A stretch of 64,000 bases of DNA, from assembly GCF_900101915.1 (NCBI RefSeq), contig NZ_FNAL01000001.1:1-64000 (forward strand), read 5' to 3'. This DNA is from Psychrobacter pacificensis. Lineage in GTDB: Bacteria > Pseudomonadota > Gammaproteobacteria > Pseudomonadales > Moraxellaceae. The notes beneath the pieces are model-generated. The model did no database searches and had not been told where the DNA came from. It was given only the letters and a program-made list of their open reading frames with translations. This document shows, one piece after another, positions 1 through 9,151 of this stretch. Position numbers and translations under genes: made by a program. Each line of letters opens with the position of its first letter. Within the stretch, counting starts at the first letter, position 1.

Positions 1-1
1 G

Positions 2-61
2 TCTGCCCTTAATCGTTTTATGATTATGTTTGATGACCGTATCAGTAAGCATTTAATCTAA
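2..61 (+). CDS. 3' end of a gene cut by the left window edge (tentative)
   Basis: The second forward frame is open from the left edge for 19 codons and ends with TAA at 59-61; the residues end in FDDRISKHLI. It reads like the tail of a protein entering from the left, but it is too short to identify. It would converge with the CsbD-like gene. It could be chance. Confidence 0.3.
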   Translation, partial: SALNRFMIMFDDRISKHLI

Positions 62-123
62 ATGGCAGTTACACAGAATTCGGGATGGTCTCGACACTAC
101 TTATATTTCTCAAAAAAAATTTA

Positions 124-327
124 TTAGTAATTGTTTTCGCGGCGCCAGTCATCTACTTCGCGCTCAGCGTGATCTTGAGCATGGCCATAACGCTCTTGTA
201 TACGGCCAACCAGCTTATCACGGCTACCTTCAACTTGATCTAAATCATCATCAGTCAGCTCGCCCCATTTTTGTTTTACTGAGCCTTTTAGCTGCTTCCA
301 TTCACCTTTTAGAGTATTCTCGTTCAT
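124..327 (-). CDS. CsbD-like general stress protein
   Basis: A 67-residue, highly charged soluble protein with the CsbD family layout. The N-terminus reads NENTLKGEWKQLKGSVKQKWG, followed by a central TDDDLDQVEGSRDKLVGRIQ, and the tail ends in DDWRRENNY. CsbD-like proteins are small, abundant, stress-induced proteins of uncertain biochemical role. The ATG has an AAGGA ribosome site just upstream on the minus strand. The gene stands alone, with a long AT-rich spacer upstream that must hold its promoter. Family assignment is firm; function is unknown. Confidence 0.9.
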   Translation of the reverse strand: MNENTLKGEWKQLKGSVKQKWGELTDDDLDQVEGSRDKLVGRIQERYGHAQDHAEREVDDWRRENNY

Positions 328-1012
328 AGTTGTATTCCTTTTTCTTTAATTAATATGTGTAATATAATTTTTAATTGCTTTTCATGGTAGTTCTGTTTAC
401 CAATTAACAAACCTATCTATTTATTGATTTTCTTATTTTAGTAGTTCACAAGTATCATTGGTTGCTACCAAATATCTTGTGATAATTAATATAGGGCTTT
501 TCAATTCAGCTGTCTGTATACGCTATGTTTATAGTGTTACTTAATTATAGTGAGCGTGAATCGTGTGTTATCTGCTCACCGACTGTATTAATGATGCGTA
601 AATTGCGTCTATTGTACGTAATGTACATCGAATTGAGACCGATATCTAGAGGTAAGTGTCACATGGGGAACTATGAATATACGGGCTAGGTAACTGCGCA
701 ATCTCGTAGCGTATGTCAACTGGGAAAGGGGGTGGGGTATTTATAGTAGACAAACATTCTGATCTTATGAAGCATTAATCTGTTTTGTGAAGCACGAGTC
801 CTACTATATGTTTGGCTATAGACTTATGGTTTAAATAACTATAACCTTATAGTCGAAACATAATTAGTAAAAGTTATTGTGGGTTTAAAAATGACGAGTC
901 TAAAAATAGTAATCAATATGTGACTATCATCACACTTTTTTAGCACAATAGCACTTCAGGTAAATTACTGGCGTGTTGACATAATCATTTATCGAGTAGG
1001 GATACCTCTATA
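328..1012. other. Long AT-rich intergenic region between divergent genes
   Basis: This 685-bp spacer separates the minus-strand csbD-like gene from the plus-strand TetR gene. It must carry both promoters and perhaps the TetR operator. I see no RNA gene and no convincing small gene. A 57-codon open frame starting near 526 has no ribosome site and an odd composition. Confidence 0.5.
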
Positions 1013-1714
1013 TTGAATGCATTAGCGCAAAATGAAGCAGCACCTATAGAGTCAAAACGTGAGCTGGCAAAAGCCAAGACGCGGCGTGCCTTATTAAAAA
1101 GCGCGTTACGGCTCTATAGTCTAGAAGGCGCTCAGGGCATGAGTATGAATAAAATTGCCAAAGGCGCTGGCATTGCGCAGCCCAGTTTTTATAATCATTT
1201 TGAGAGCTTGGATGCGCTACAGAACGAGCTCAGCGCTCAGTTAAAAGACCACTATCTATCGCCAATGCGGCTGGCATGGGTTAATATGCTCAAGGACTAT
1301 GATGTACTGACTAAGGATGAGTTTAATCAGCAGTGTCAGCAATGTCTGATAATGATTTTTGATTCTGCCTTCCAGAATATTGCGCTATTTCAGCACTTAC
1401 TCGAAGATCGTCCGAGATTTACTGCCGATATAGAGAACCAATCCTCACTCAATAATGGACTGGGTAATCTGGTCGCAGACATACAAGAGGAGTGGACGGA
1501 GATATTTATTCAAGGATTGCAGCTATCCAATCGTTCTTGTGAACGCAGTGCGGTGAGTCTCTGTGTGGATATGGCAGCCGCGCAAGTACATGAGCTGATA
1601 CTAGGCTGTCATCAGCAGCGCTACTCGATGGAGCAAGCGATTGCGACATTGAATATCAGCTTTGACGCCTTATTTGCCAATTTTTTGCAAGGAAGCAACC
1701 ATAGCGGCTCATGA
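1013..1714 (+). CDS. TetR/AcrR-family transcriptional regulator
   Basis: A 233-residue one-domain repressor-type protein. The DNA-binding helix-turn-helix lies at about residues 20-70 and includes MSMNKIAKGAGIAQPSFYNHF, a typical TetR recognition helix; the rest is an all-helical ligand and dimer domain. The reading frame begins at a TTG preceded by GTAGGG. The next in-frame ATG is inside the HTH, so TTG is the likely start. The gene ends 43 bp before the molybdopterin oxidoreductase, so the two are probably co-transcribed and the regulator may control that enzyme. The ligand is unknown. Confidence 0.85.
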   Translation: MNALAQNEAAPIESKRELAKAKTRRALLKSALRLYSLEGAQGMSMNKIAKGAGIAQPSFYNHFESLDALQNELSAQLKDHYLSPMRLAWVNMLKDYDVLTKDEFNQQCQQCLIMIFDSAFQNIALFQHLLEDRPRFTADIENQSSLNNGLGNLVADIQEEWTEIFIQGLQLSNRSCERSAVSLCVDMAAAQVHELILGCHQQRYSMEQAIATLNISFDALFANFLQGSNHSGS

Positions 1715-1757
1715 TATATCTCATGAAAGCTAGGATTTATAAAACATAAAAGGGAGT

Positions 1758-3962
1758 ATGACTATGGGCACTACAGCGGCTAGCGCGGCGGACAACGAAC
1801 AAATCCACTTTAGAACCTGTACTTTATGCGAGGCGATGTGCGGCGTCGAGATCAAGCACGATGGCGAAAAAGTCTTATCGATCAAAGGGGATAAAAACGA
1901 TCCTTTTTCTCAAGGCTACATTTGCCCAAAAGCCACTGCTTTGCAGGATTTGTACGAAGATCCTGATCGTTTACGAGGGCCTGTTGAAAGAACGGCGGAC
2001 GGTTGGAAATCGATCAGCTGGATTGAGGCGTTAGATAAAGTCGCTGCAGGTATTCAGTCTGTTCAGCAAAAATATGGTCAAAATGCATTTGGGGTGTATT
2101 TGGGTAACCCGAATGTCCATAACATGGGCGGGATGTTGACCATTAAGCAGCTATTGACCAGCCTAAAGACGCGTAGTCGCTTTTCTGCGACCTCAATTGA
2201 CCAACTGCCACACCATATCGTCAGCATGCATCTGTTCGGCCATATGCTCCGCATCCCTGTTCCGGATGTGAATCGCACGCAGTATATGCTCATCATCGGC
2301 GGTAACCCGCTGGCCTCTAATGGCAGTATCATGACTGCGCCCAACATGCGTCAAAAGCTCAAAGACATCAAAGCACGTGATGGCAAAGTGGTGGTGATCG
2401 ATCCAAGGCGTACCGAAACCGCAGACATCGCCAGTGAACATCACTTTATTCGTCCAGCGACAGACGTATTGTTGCTACTTGCCATGCTCAATGAGATCTA
2501 CGCTCAGGGCTATGCCAAGGTAGATAGCCGAGTGGCAGCGCTGGCACCAGAGATTGATCGTATTGCATCATTTGCACAAGGGTTCACCCCTGAGTCAGTG
2601 GCAAATATTACAGGCATTACCGCCACTGAAATCAAACGTATCGTCAAAGGGTTTTGTGAAGCCGAAAGCTCAGTCTGTTATGGCCGTATGGGTATCTCGG
2701 TGCAAGAGTTTGGCTTGCTCAGCCAATATCTGTCCATGGTCATCAATATCGTCACAGGACGCTTAGATGAAGTGGGCGGACTCATGTTCCCGAACCCTGC
2801 GGTCGATGTGGTCAATAGCTCGGGTCCTGGCTATTTGGGCAAACGTCACAGCCGCGTGAGTAATCTACCTGATTTTAATGGCGAATATCCAGTGGTTGCG
2901 ATGGCGGATGAGATGTTGGTCGCAGGAGAAGGGCAGTTAAAAGGCTTTATGAGTGTCGCGGGAAACCCTGTCCTTAGCACGCCAAATGGTGAAAAGCTAG
3001 ATGAGGCCTTGTCAGGGCTAGAATTCATGGTGTCGCTTGATTACTTTGTGACGGAGACCAGCCGTCATGCCAACATTATCCTGCCGCCTGTCTCGCCACT
3101 CGAGCGTGACCATTACGACATTACGTTTAATGGTTTTGCTGTACACAATGTTGCCAAATACTCGCCTGCCTTATTTAGCAAAACAGAGAATGAGAAGCAT
3201 GACTGGGAGATTTATCTAGAGCTTGCCGATCGCTTGGATAAAGACGCGCCAGAAGCGGTACAAAAAGAGCGTGCCGCGACAAAAGCGTTTGGACCGAAAT
3301 TCTTGCTTGAGCAAGCTCTCAAGTACGGACCTTATAAAGACGTCACATTGGATGCGCTGATAGACAACCCACACGGTATTGATTTAGGACCATTGCATCG
3401 TATGTTGCCGGAGGCGATCAAGCATGCCGATAAGCAAATCAATCTCAATGTTGATTTTTATCAGGCAGATTTGGCACGGGTCAAAGAAATGATGCAGCAG
3501 TATGATAATCAGGAGATTTTGCTCATCGGACGTCGCCATGTACGTAGCAATAACTCATGGCTGCACAATAGTTATCGATTGGTGAAAGGTAAATCTCGTT
3601 GTACACTAATGCTGCATCCAGAAACGGCAGAGCAGCACGGTATTGAAGACGGACAAGACGTGAGAGTGACCTCTCGCGTAGGTAGTGTGGTCATCGCAGC
3701 AGAGGTGACTGATGAGCTTATGCCAGGCGTGGTCAGTATTCCGCATGGCTTTGGTCATGGTCGTAAAGGGGTGAAGCAGAAGATTGCGCAAGCGCATGCC
3801 GGTGTCAGTGTCAATGACTTAACAGACGATACTTTGATTGATCAGTTGAGTGGTAATGCCGCCGTCAATGGCGTGCCAGTGCAATTAGAGGCGTTGGGTG
3901 CTAACGCAGACAGTGTGGCTAATGCGGTATTAGAAAACTCAATAGATAGTGCAATCGCATAA
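1758..3962 (+). CDS. Molybdopterin-dependent oxidoreductase, formate-dehydrogenase-like
   Basis: A 734-residue protein of the bis-MGD molybdopterin family. The N-terminal [4Fe-4S] motif is C21-x2-C24-x3-C28-x27-C56, followed by molybdopterin oxidoreductase segments (IIGGNPLASNGS, VVVIDPRRTETADIA) and a C-terminal molydopterin dinucleotide-binding domain (about 600-715). There is no Tat signal with twin arginine, so it is probably cytoplasmic. No electron-transfer partner subunit is next to it; only the TetR gene is linked. A ribosome site AGGGAG fits ATG 1764 better than ATG 1758. The substrate cannot be told from the sequence. Confidence 0.85.
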   Translation: MTMGTTAASAADNEQIHFRTCTLCEAMCGVEIKHDGEKVLSIKGDKNDPFSQGYICPKATALQDLYEDPDRLRGPVERTADGWKSISWIEALDKVAAGIQSVQQKYGQNAFGVYLGNPNVHNMGGMLTIKQLLTSLKTRSRFSATSIDQLPHHIVSMHLFGHMLRIPVPDVNRTQYMLIIGGNPLASNGSIMTAPNMRQKLKDIKARDGKVVVIDPRRTETADIASEHHFIRPATDVLLLLAMLNEIYAQGYAKVDSRVAALAPEIDRIASFAQGFTPESVANITGITATEIKRIVKGFCEAESSVCYGRMGISVQEFGLLSQYLSMVINIVTGRLDEVGGLMFPNPAVDVVNSSGPGYLGKRHSRVSNLPDFNGEYPVVAMADEMLVAGEGQLKGFMSVAGNPVLSTPNGEKLDEALSGLEFMVSLDYFVTETSRHANIILPPVSPLERDHYDITFNGFAVHNVAKYSPALFSKTENEKHDWEIYLELADRLDKDAPEAVQKERAATKAFGPKFLLEQALKYGPYKDVTLDALIDNPHGIDLGPLHRMLPEAIKHADKQINLNVDFYQADLARVKEMMQQYDNQEILLIGRRHVRSNNSWLHNSYRLVKGKSRCTLMLHPETAEQHGIEDGQDVRVTSRVGSVVIAAEVTDELMPGVVSIPHGFGHGRKGVKQKIAQAHAGVSVNDLTDDTLIDQLSGNAAVNGVPVQLEALGANADSVANAVLENSIDSAIA

Positions 3963-3980
3963 GTTCAATTTTTTTAAAGT

Positions 3981-4020
3981 AAAAAGCAGGCGCTTACACG
4001 ATGTAAGTGCCTGCTTTTTT
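3981..4020. terminator. Bidirectional terminator between oxidoreductase and dadA
   Basis: Stem GCAGGCGCTTACA with arm TGTAAGTGCCTGC, flanked by A5 on the left and T6 on the right, so it can serve both convergent genes. One G-T pair lies in the stem. Confidence 0.9.
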
Positions 4021-4056
4021 ATGGAGATAGTTTTTTTATAGTGTCTAGAGATTAAG

Positions 4057-5382
4057 TCAGCTGTTTGTACCCACAAAATCAAAATCAACGTTGGGCGTTT
4101 CACCTTGTATCAATAAGCTGATGGCTTTTGCAGAGCCGCAAGCATGCGTCCAGCCTAACGTGCCGTGCCCTGTATTTAGCCATAGATTGTCAAAAGTGGC
4201 TGATGCGTTATGGCTACCATGTTTGACTTGACCGCAATGCGCGCGCCCAATCAAAGGTACGTTTGACGGGGTCATGGGGCGCAGTCCTGTCCAATATTGA
4301 ACCGAATTTGCGATGATACCTTTTGGAAATAATTGCTGCACGCGGCGCGTAATGGCCTCACAGCGCGTGGCATTTAGGTCCAAATTATAACCATTAAATT
4401 CTGCGGTGCCTGCCACTCGCAACTTATCACCCAAACGTGAAGTCACCAGCTTAAACTCATCATCAATCAAGCTGACAAAGGGCGCTAAATGCGGCGCTCG
4501 TGGATTGACCGTATAGGTGGCTGAATAGCCCTTTGCTGGAAAAATAGGCACGCGAATATCCAATGGTTTTAACAGAGGAACGCTATAGCTGCCTAGCGCG
4601 ATCACATGACTATCAGCCGTGAAAGTCTGTACGTTTTCGCCTTTTGGGCGAATGGTAATACTATGCACATGCGGACGCGCAGAGTGAGCGTCAGTATTAA
4701 GCGCTAAGATCTCAGTATCATATAAAAACTGTACACCCGCATCAATGCAGCGCTGTGCGAGTCTTTGCGTAAATAGGTGCGCATTACCAGATTCGTCACG
4801 GCTGGTGTAGGTTGCACCAGTGAGTTTATGCGCAATCGGATAGAGGGCAGGTTCCAAGTTGACGGCATTATTGATATCAATCACATGGCGCTCACAACCA
4901 AGCGCTTGCATGCGCTCAGTGGGTTCGATAGCAGCATCAAACTCAGCTTGGCTGGTATAAAAATGCATAATACCGCGTGTTTGCTGCTCATAATTGATAC
5001 CGATATCGGCGCGTAGCTGTTGTAAGGCGTCGCGAGAATATAACCCTAAGCGTACCATTTGCACCAGATTGGCATCGGCACGATCAGCGCGGCACTCTTG
5101 CAAAAACTGCATCGCCCATTTGAGCTGATCCTTATCCGCACGCAGACGGAATAACAGCGGTGCATCCTCTTTAAACAACCATTTGAGCGCTTTCATCGGG
5201 GTGGCAGGATTGGCCCACGGCGTCGCATGAGAGACCGATATTTGACCACCATTGGCAAAAGACGTCTGCATTCCTGCCGCCGATTCGCGCTCGATCACGG
5301 TCACATCATAGCCTGCTTGACGTAGATACCATGCGGTGGTCACGCCCACCACGCCTGCTCCGAGTACCGCAATATGTGTCAT
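4057..5382 (-). CDS. dadA: D-amino acid dehydrogenase
   Basis: FAD-dependent oxidative deamination of D-amino acids, feeding electrons to the respiratory chain. The protein has 441 residues from the chosen start (E. coli DadA has 432). The Rossmann motif GAGVVG is at residues 8-13, followed by the DAO family block FANGGQISVSHATPWANP. The C-terminus carries GLRPMTPSNVPLIG and NTGHGTLGWTHACGSAK, typical of DadA. Upstream in-frame ATGs at 5400 and 5409 exist, but homologues begin at the hydrophobic strand before the Rossmann motif, and AGAG lies just upstream of ATG 5382. It lies 91 bp downstream of ygfZ on the same strand. No alanine racemase gene is beside it. Confidence 0.9.
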   Translation of the reverse strand: MTHIAVLGAGVVGVTTAWYLRQAGYDVTVIERESAAGMQTSFANGGQISVSHATPWANPATPMKALKWLFKEDAPLLFRLRADKDQLKWAMQFLQECRADRADANLVQMVRLGLYSRDALQQLRADIGINYEQQTRGIMHFYTSQAEFDAAIEPTERMQALGCERHVIDINNAVNLEPALYPIAHKLTGATYTSRDESGNAHLFTQRLAQRCIDAGVQFLYDTEILALNTDAHSARPHVHSITIRPKGENVQTFTADSHVIALGSYSVPLLKPLDIRVPIFPAKGYSATYTVNPRAPHLAPFVSLIDDEFKLVTSRLGDKLRVAGTAEFNGYNLDLNATRCEAITRRVQQLFPKGIIANSVQYWTGLRPMTPSNVPLIGRAHCGQVKHGSHNASATFDNLWLNTGHGTLGWTHACGSAKAISLLIQGETPNVDFDFVGTNS

Positions 5383-5473
5383 GGGATTCTCTATGCTCAT
5401 GTTAATCATGACGGCAGCCGTATATTAGCTTGCCATCACTGTTGCTGCGCCGCCTATTTGTTTCAGCTTGCTT

Positions 5474-6226
5474 TTACTTTGGGCGCGCAACATCCACCTG
5501 CAGTGCGGCTGGCAAGTCCAATATATTCAAATCGCTTTCTGCCAAGTGTTCAGGACGAGCAACGATAAGGGCAATAAAGCCATTGTCATTTTCTATCGCA
5601 TTCACCACTTGGATTTTATCGAGTTTGTCGCCTGCTGCGGGGAGCGCGCCTGTGCCTTTGACATAATGCAAAAACGCTTTGGGCGCTGATTTAAAATAAA
5701 TACGGGCGATGACTTCTTGGCCCAAGTAGCAGCCTTTATCATAGTCCATACCGCCACGCTGATGCAGGCGCAGTTCTTGCGGCTGAAACTCACCTTGAGT
5801 CGCCGCGACAATCCAATAGTTACCAGTGGCGATACTGCACGCCATCCAATCCTGCGTGTCTTTAGCGGTATTGTGATCGTCCTTATGGCTAAAGGTTGGT
5901 TCGTCTGCTAACACACACGGATAAATCGCGATCGACTCACTGGTATCAAATTTAGAAAACGCGCCAAACTTTTTTAAATGAGCTTGTAAGCTATCTGCAC
6001 AATCGCTGCTGATGACCACATCGTAGTGCTTCTCGGCTTGTTTTTTGATCCAAATGCCAAATTCAATACGGCCTTTTAGATTACAAATAGCGGCTGCCTG
6101 ATAGCTAAGCCCAAGTTTGGTGACATCACAAGTCAATTGCCCTTGCAAGAATTTTTCGGCATCCTCGCCTTGAATGGTCAACTGCGAAAACTGCGGCAAT
6201 GCTGAGGGGTTTGGAGACTGAGTCAT
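5474..6226 (-). CDS. ygfZ: Folate-binding YgfZ/GcvT-like protein
   Basis: A 250-residue member of the COG0354 family, tetrahydrofolate-binding proteins that help build or repair certain Fe-S enzymes. The diagnostic motif K-G-C-Y-x-G-Q-E is at residues 164-171, with C166 as the key cysteine. The N-terminal half has the GcvT-like block LQGQLTCDVTKL. E. coli YgfZ is longer (326), so this is a short version. It is the first gene of a minus-strand pair with dadA. The Fe-S link may be relevant to nearby radical or Fe-S enzymes, but nothing here proves it. Confidence 0.85.
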   Translation of the reverse strand: MTQSPNPSALPQFSQLTIQGEDAEKFLQGQLTCDVTKLGLSYQAAAICNLKGRIEFGIWIKKQAEKHYDVVISSDCADSLQAHLKKFGAFSKFDTSESIAIYPCVLADEPTFSHKDDHNTAKDTQDWMACSIATGNYWIVAATQGEFQPQELRLHQRGGMDYDKGCYLGQEVIARIYFKSAPKAFLHYVKGTGALPAAGDKLDKIQVVNAIENDNGFIALIVARPEHLAESDLNILDLPAALQVDVARPK

Positions 6227-6540
6227 TGTTATTATCCTTCTGCTTAATAATTAAAATATATAGATGAAATCGAAGCGATAAAAGTTATAGGTGCGCTTTC
6301 ATATAGACGCTGTTGTTACTGACAGAACCTGTCAGAATAAATGTCAATAAGGTTAAGAAGAGTACCACAAAAAGGGTATCACAAAAACGTCACTACTAAG
6401 TGGGGCGCTTCAGTGTGGGTTAAGCATTAAATTGGGTGTAGTGCGCCATTTTCAACGGTACAAATTGGTTAAAAATGGCGAGTTACGGTACAATGTCCGC
6501 TCTACAATAAACCCAACGTCTGATGACTGCCGAGGATATG
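6227..6540. other. Divergent intergenic region, ygfZ / yjdM-like
   Basis: About 310 bp between divergent genes. I see no RNA gene or repeat; it should contain both promoters. Confidence 0.4.
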
Positions 6541-6894
6541 ATGAGCTTACCAAATTGCCCAAAATGTGATGCTGAATATACGTATGAAGATGGTGCGTTA
6601 CTGGTATGTCCGATGTGCGCTCACGAGTGGACGGCGGCTGAGACGGATGCGGCACAAGCGGAAGAGCAAGATGCCGTCATTCGTGATGCGGTTGGCAATG
6701 AGTTACAGGATGGCGATGCGGTGACCGTCATTAAAGACCTTAAGGTTAAAGGCTTTTCACTTGTCATTAAAGTTGGAACTAAAGCGAAAAGTATTCGCCT
6801 ATTACCAGACGCAACCGATGGTCACGATATTGATTGTAAACTCGATGGCTATGGCCCAATGAAGCTCAAATCTTCTGTCGTCAAAAAAGCGTAA
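6541..6894 (+). CDS. yjdM: PhnA/YjdM-family zinc-ribbon protein
   Basis: A 117-residue protein. The N-terminal zinc ribbon has cysteines at 6, 9, 23 and 26 (CPKC and CPMC), followed by the PhnA domain with [15 protein letters not shown]. The family is often called alkylphosphonate utilisation protein PhnA, although the name came from linkage and the true role is unclear. ATG codons at 6523, 6538 and 6541 are all in frame; 6541 is chosen because homologues start MSLPNCP and a GAGG site lies 6 bp upstream. No phosphonate genes are nearby. Confidence 0.85.
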   Translation: MSLPNCPKCDAEYTYEDGALLVCPMCAHEWTAAETDAAQAEEQDAVIRDAVGNELQDGDAVTVIKDLKVKGFSLVIKVGTKAKSIRLLPDATDGHDIDCKLDGYGPMKLKSSVVKKA

Positions 6895-7000
6895 ATTGTA
6901 AAAATGTCTTGAAAGATTCGATAATAAACAAATATAAGACTGACGACATTTAGAAAATACAGAACTGACAGAATATAAAACCTATAAATAGAGAATAGCT

Positions 7001-8302
7001 ATGAGTACTAAAAACGAACAGCTTTTTGCGCAAGCCCGCAAACATATTCCAGGCGGCGTTAATTCACCCGTCCGTGCCTTTGCAGGGGTCGGCGGTACGC
7101 CAATTTTTATGCACCGCGCTGATGGCAGCAAGATTTATGACACCGAAGACAATGCCTATATTGATTATGTGGGTTCTTGGGGCCCAATGATTTTGGGTCA
7201 CGCGCATCCAAAAGTCATCGACGCTGTCAAACAAGCCGCCGATGATGGTTTGAGCTTTGGGACACCAACGCCGTTTGAAACCACGGTCGCTGATAAAATC
7301 TGTGAGCTCGTGCCGAGCGTTGAGATGATTCGTATGACCAGCTCGGGGACTGAGGCGACCATGAGTGCGATTCGTTTGGCACGCGGTTATACTCAGCGTG
7401 ACAAAATCGTCAAGTTCGAAGGCTGCTATCATGGCCATTCAGACAGTCTGCTTGTCAAAGCAGGCTCAGGCATGCTTGATATCGGTGAACCAACGTCTAA
7501 AGGCGTACCAGCCGATTTTGCGAAGCACACGATCACGATTCCTTATAATGATCCGCAAGCGATCAAAGACTGCTTTGAAAAATGGGGCGACGAGATTGCT
7601 TGCGTGATCTTGGAGCCGATCGCTGGCAACATGAATATGGTAATCCCAACACAAGAGTTTCATGATACGTTGCGTGCCCAGTGTACGGACAATGGCGCAG
7701 TATTGATTTTTGATGAAGTGATGACAGGATTCCGCGTGGGTCTGGGCGGTGCGCAGGCACACTTCGGTATCACGCCTGATTTGACCTGTTTTGGTAAAAT
7801 CATCGGTGCAGGCCTGCCAGTTGGTGCGTTTGGCGGTAAAGAAGAAATCATGTCGTGCATCGCACCGCTTGGTGGCGTGTATCAAGCTGGTACGTTATCA
7901 GGCAACCCACTTGCGATGCGTGCCGGTATCGCGATGTTTGAAGACCTAACGGCAGAAGGTTTTTACGAAGACTTAGCTGCCAAAGTCGATCATCTGGTCG
8001 ATGGTTTCCAAGCGGCGGCGGATAAGCATGGCATCAATCTGCGCACCAATAAATTGGGCGGTATGTTTGGTATGTTCTTTGTCAAAGACGCTGATACCAA
8101 AACCCCAAGTAACTTTGATGATGTGACAGAGTGCGATATGGAGATGTTCAATACCTTCTTCCACGGTATGTTAGATCGCGGTATTTACCTAGCGCCGTCT
8201 GCGTATGAAGCAGGCTTTATGTCAATCAAGCACAGCAATGAAGATATCGAGGCATCGATTACTGCTGCTGATGAGATATTTGCAGAGATAACAAAGGGTT
8301 AA
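7001..8302 (+). CDS. hemL: Glutamate-1-semialdehyde 2,1-aminomutase
   Basis: Converts glutamate-1-semialdehyde to 5-aminolevulinate in the C5 tetrapyrrole pathway. It acts after HemA, which is also in this window at 28.2 kb. The 433-residue length matches the family. It has [10 protein letters not shown] near the N-terminus, the PLP phosphate region [12 protein letters not shown] (114-125), [12 protein letters not shown] (236-247) and the PLP lysine K266 in [14 protein letters not shown]. It is a single gene followed by a strong terminator. Confidence 0.97.
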   Translation: MSTKNEQLFAQARKHIPGGVNSPVRAFAGVGGTPIFMHRADGSKIYDTEDNAYIDYVGSWGPMILGHAHPKVIDAVKQAADDGLSFGTPTPFETTVADKICELVPSVEMIRMTSSGTEATMSAIRLARGYTQRDKIVKFEGCYHGHSDSLLVKAGSGMLDIGEPTSKGVPADFAKHTITIPYNDPQAIKDCFEKWGDEIACVILEPIAGNMNMVIPTQEFHDTLRAQCTDNGAVLIFDEVMTGFRVGLGGAQAHFGITPDLTCFGKIIGAGLPVGAFGGKEEIMSCIAPLGGVYQAGTLSGNPLAMRAGIAMFEDLTAEGFYEDLAAKVDHLVDGFQAAADKHGINLRTNKLGGMFGMFFVKDADTKTPSNFDDVTECDMEMFNTFFHGMLDRGIYLAPSAYEAGFMSIKHSNEDIEASITAADEIFAEITKG

Positions 8303-8342
8303 CCCACTCTAAATCTCTCAAATTTTAGACATTTGAAAGATA

Positions 8343-8380
8343 AACCAGCATTCATAATAAATTATGATGCTGGTTTTTTT
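8343..8380 (+). terminator. hemL terminator overlapping the end of the DUF962 gene
   Basis: The arm AACCAGCATTCATAAT is followed by ATGATGCTGGTT and T7. The 3' arm and T-run are also the last codons and stop of the converging DUF962 gene. Confidence 0.85.
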
Positions 8381-8778
8381 GTACGTTTGTCATATTTGTG
8401 ATCTTTTAGGCTTAAATTGCCACGCAGGACATCGCCATACATACGAAAATCACTAGCAAAACTTTTTAGCGGAAATTTAAGCGAGGCGGGTTTGTTTTTT
8501 TCAAAGAAAAAATGCCCGACCCAAGCGCAGGCATATCCTGCTGCGACACCTCTTGCGAGAGGCTTTACCGAGCCAGTTTTGATTGACTTTGCCAATCCTA
8601 ACAAACCAAAACTGCTACCTGCAAAATGGAGACGGCGACAAGCCATGTTTTGATGCTCGTCTAAATAAAAATCATAAAACGCCTGTTTGGGTGACGCTTC
8701 AGTTTTTATCATATCCGTTCTGGTACTGTTATGGGTATTAGCGGTTTCGGTCGCATTTTTTTCGGTTGTTTGATTCAT
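8362..8778 (-). CDS. DUF962 (Mpo1-like) membrane protein
   Basis: A 138-residue protein of the DUF962/Mpo1-like family. The core FYLDEHQNMACRRLHFAGS (about 36-54) is followed by hydrophobic stretches (SFGLLGLAKS; GVAAGYACAWVGHFFFEKNKPA) and FPLKSFASDFRMYGDVL. Yeast Mpo1 is a dioxygenase in phytosphingosine breakdown using conserved histidines; bacterial relatives are uncharacterised. The histidines in EHQN, RLHF and VGHFFF are present. The first 30 residues are polar and variable. The stop codon lies inside the hemL terminator. Confidence 0.8.
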   Translation of the reverse strand: MNQTTEKNATETANTHNSTRTDMIKTEASPKQAFYDFYLDEHQNMACRRLHFAGSSFGLLGLAKSIKTGSVKPLARGVAAGYACAWVGHFFFEKNKPASLKFPLKSFASDFRMYGDVLRGNLSLKDHKYDKRTKKPAS

Positions 8779-9151
8779 GCGGTTAGCGTCCTTGCTGGCG
8801 GGTTTATCGACTATCCATTGTCGGCAGTTTTTAGGTAAATAATTGATGGATTTCGATGTGATTTATACCGATGTAAAAGCAGTAAATAACGGTTTTTTAT
8901 CACAATATTATGAGCTTTCAATGTAGCAAACCGTTATTGCTAACACAAGCGTTAGATGTAGGCTTGGTCATTAGCCTTTGATAGAGTGGTTTTACACTTT
9001 TGCTATGATTTTGCGGCGCTTGCGCGTATTTAGGATAAATGCTTTAATGGCAAAATGGCCCAGATTTGTGTGGCGGCTGCTTTTTCTATACCTATGATTT
9101 TATATCTATGTCGTACCTGATTTTGTTAAACTACACACTCTCTCTAATACG
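8779..9151. other. Divergent intergenic region, DUF962 / ppx
   Basis: About 370 bp with promoters for two divergent genes. No repeat, RNA or small gene stands out. Confidence 0.4.

Noticed and set aside
7466-7885. 139-codon open frame antisense to hemL
   Set aside because: It lies wholly inside a well-conserved gene on the opposite strand and shows no family features or ribosome site; a codon-bias shadow.
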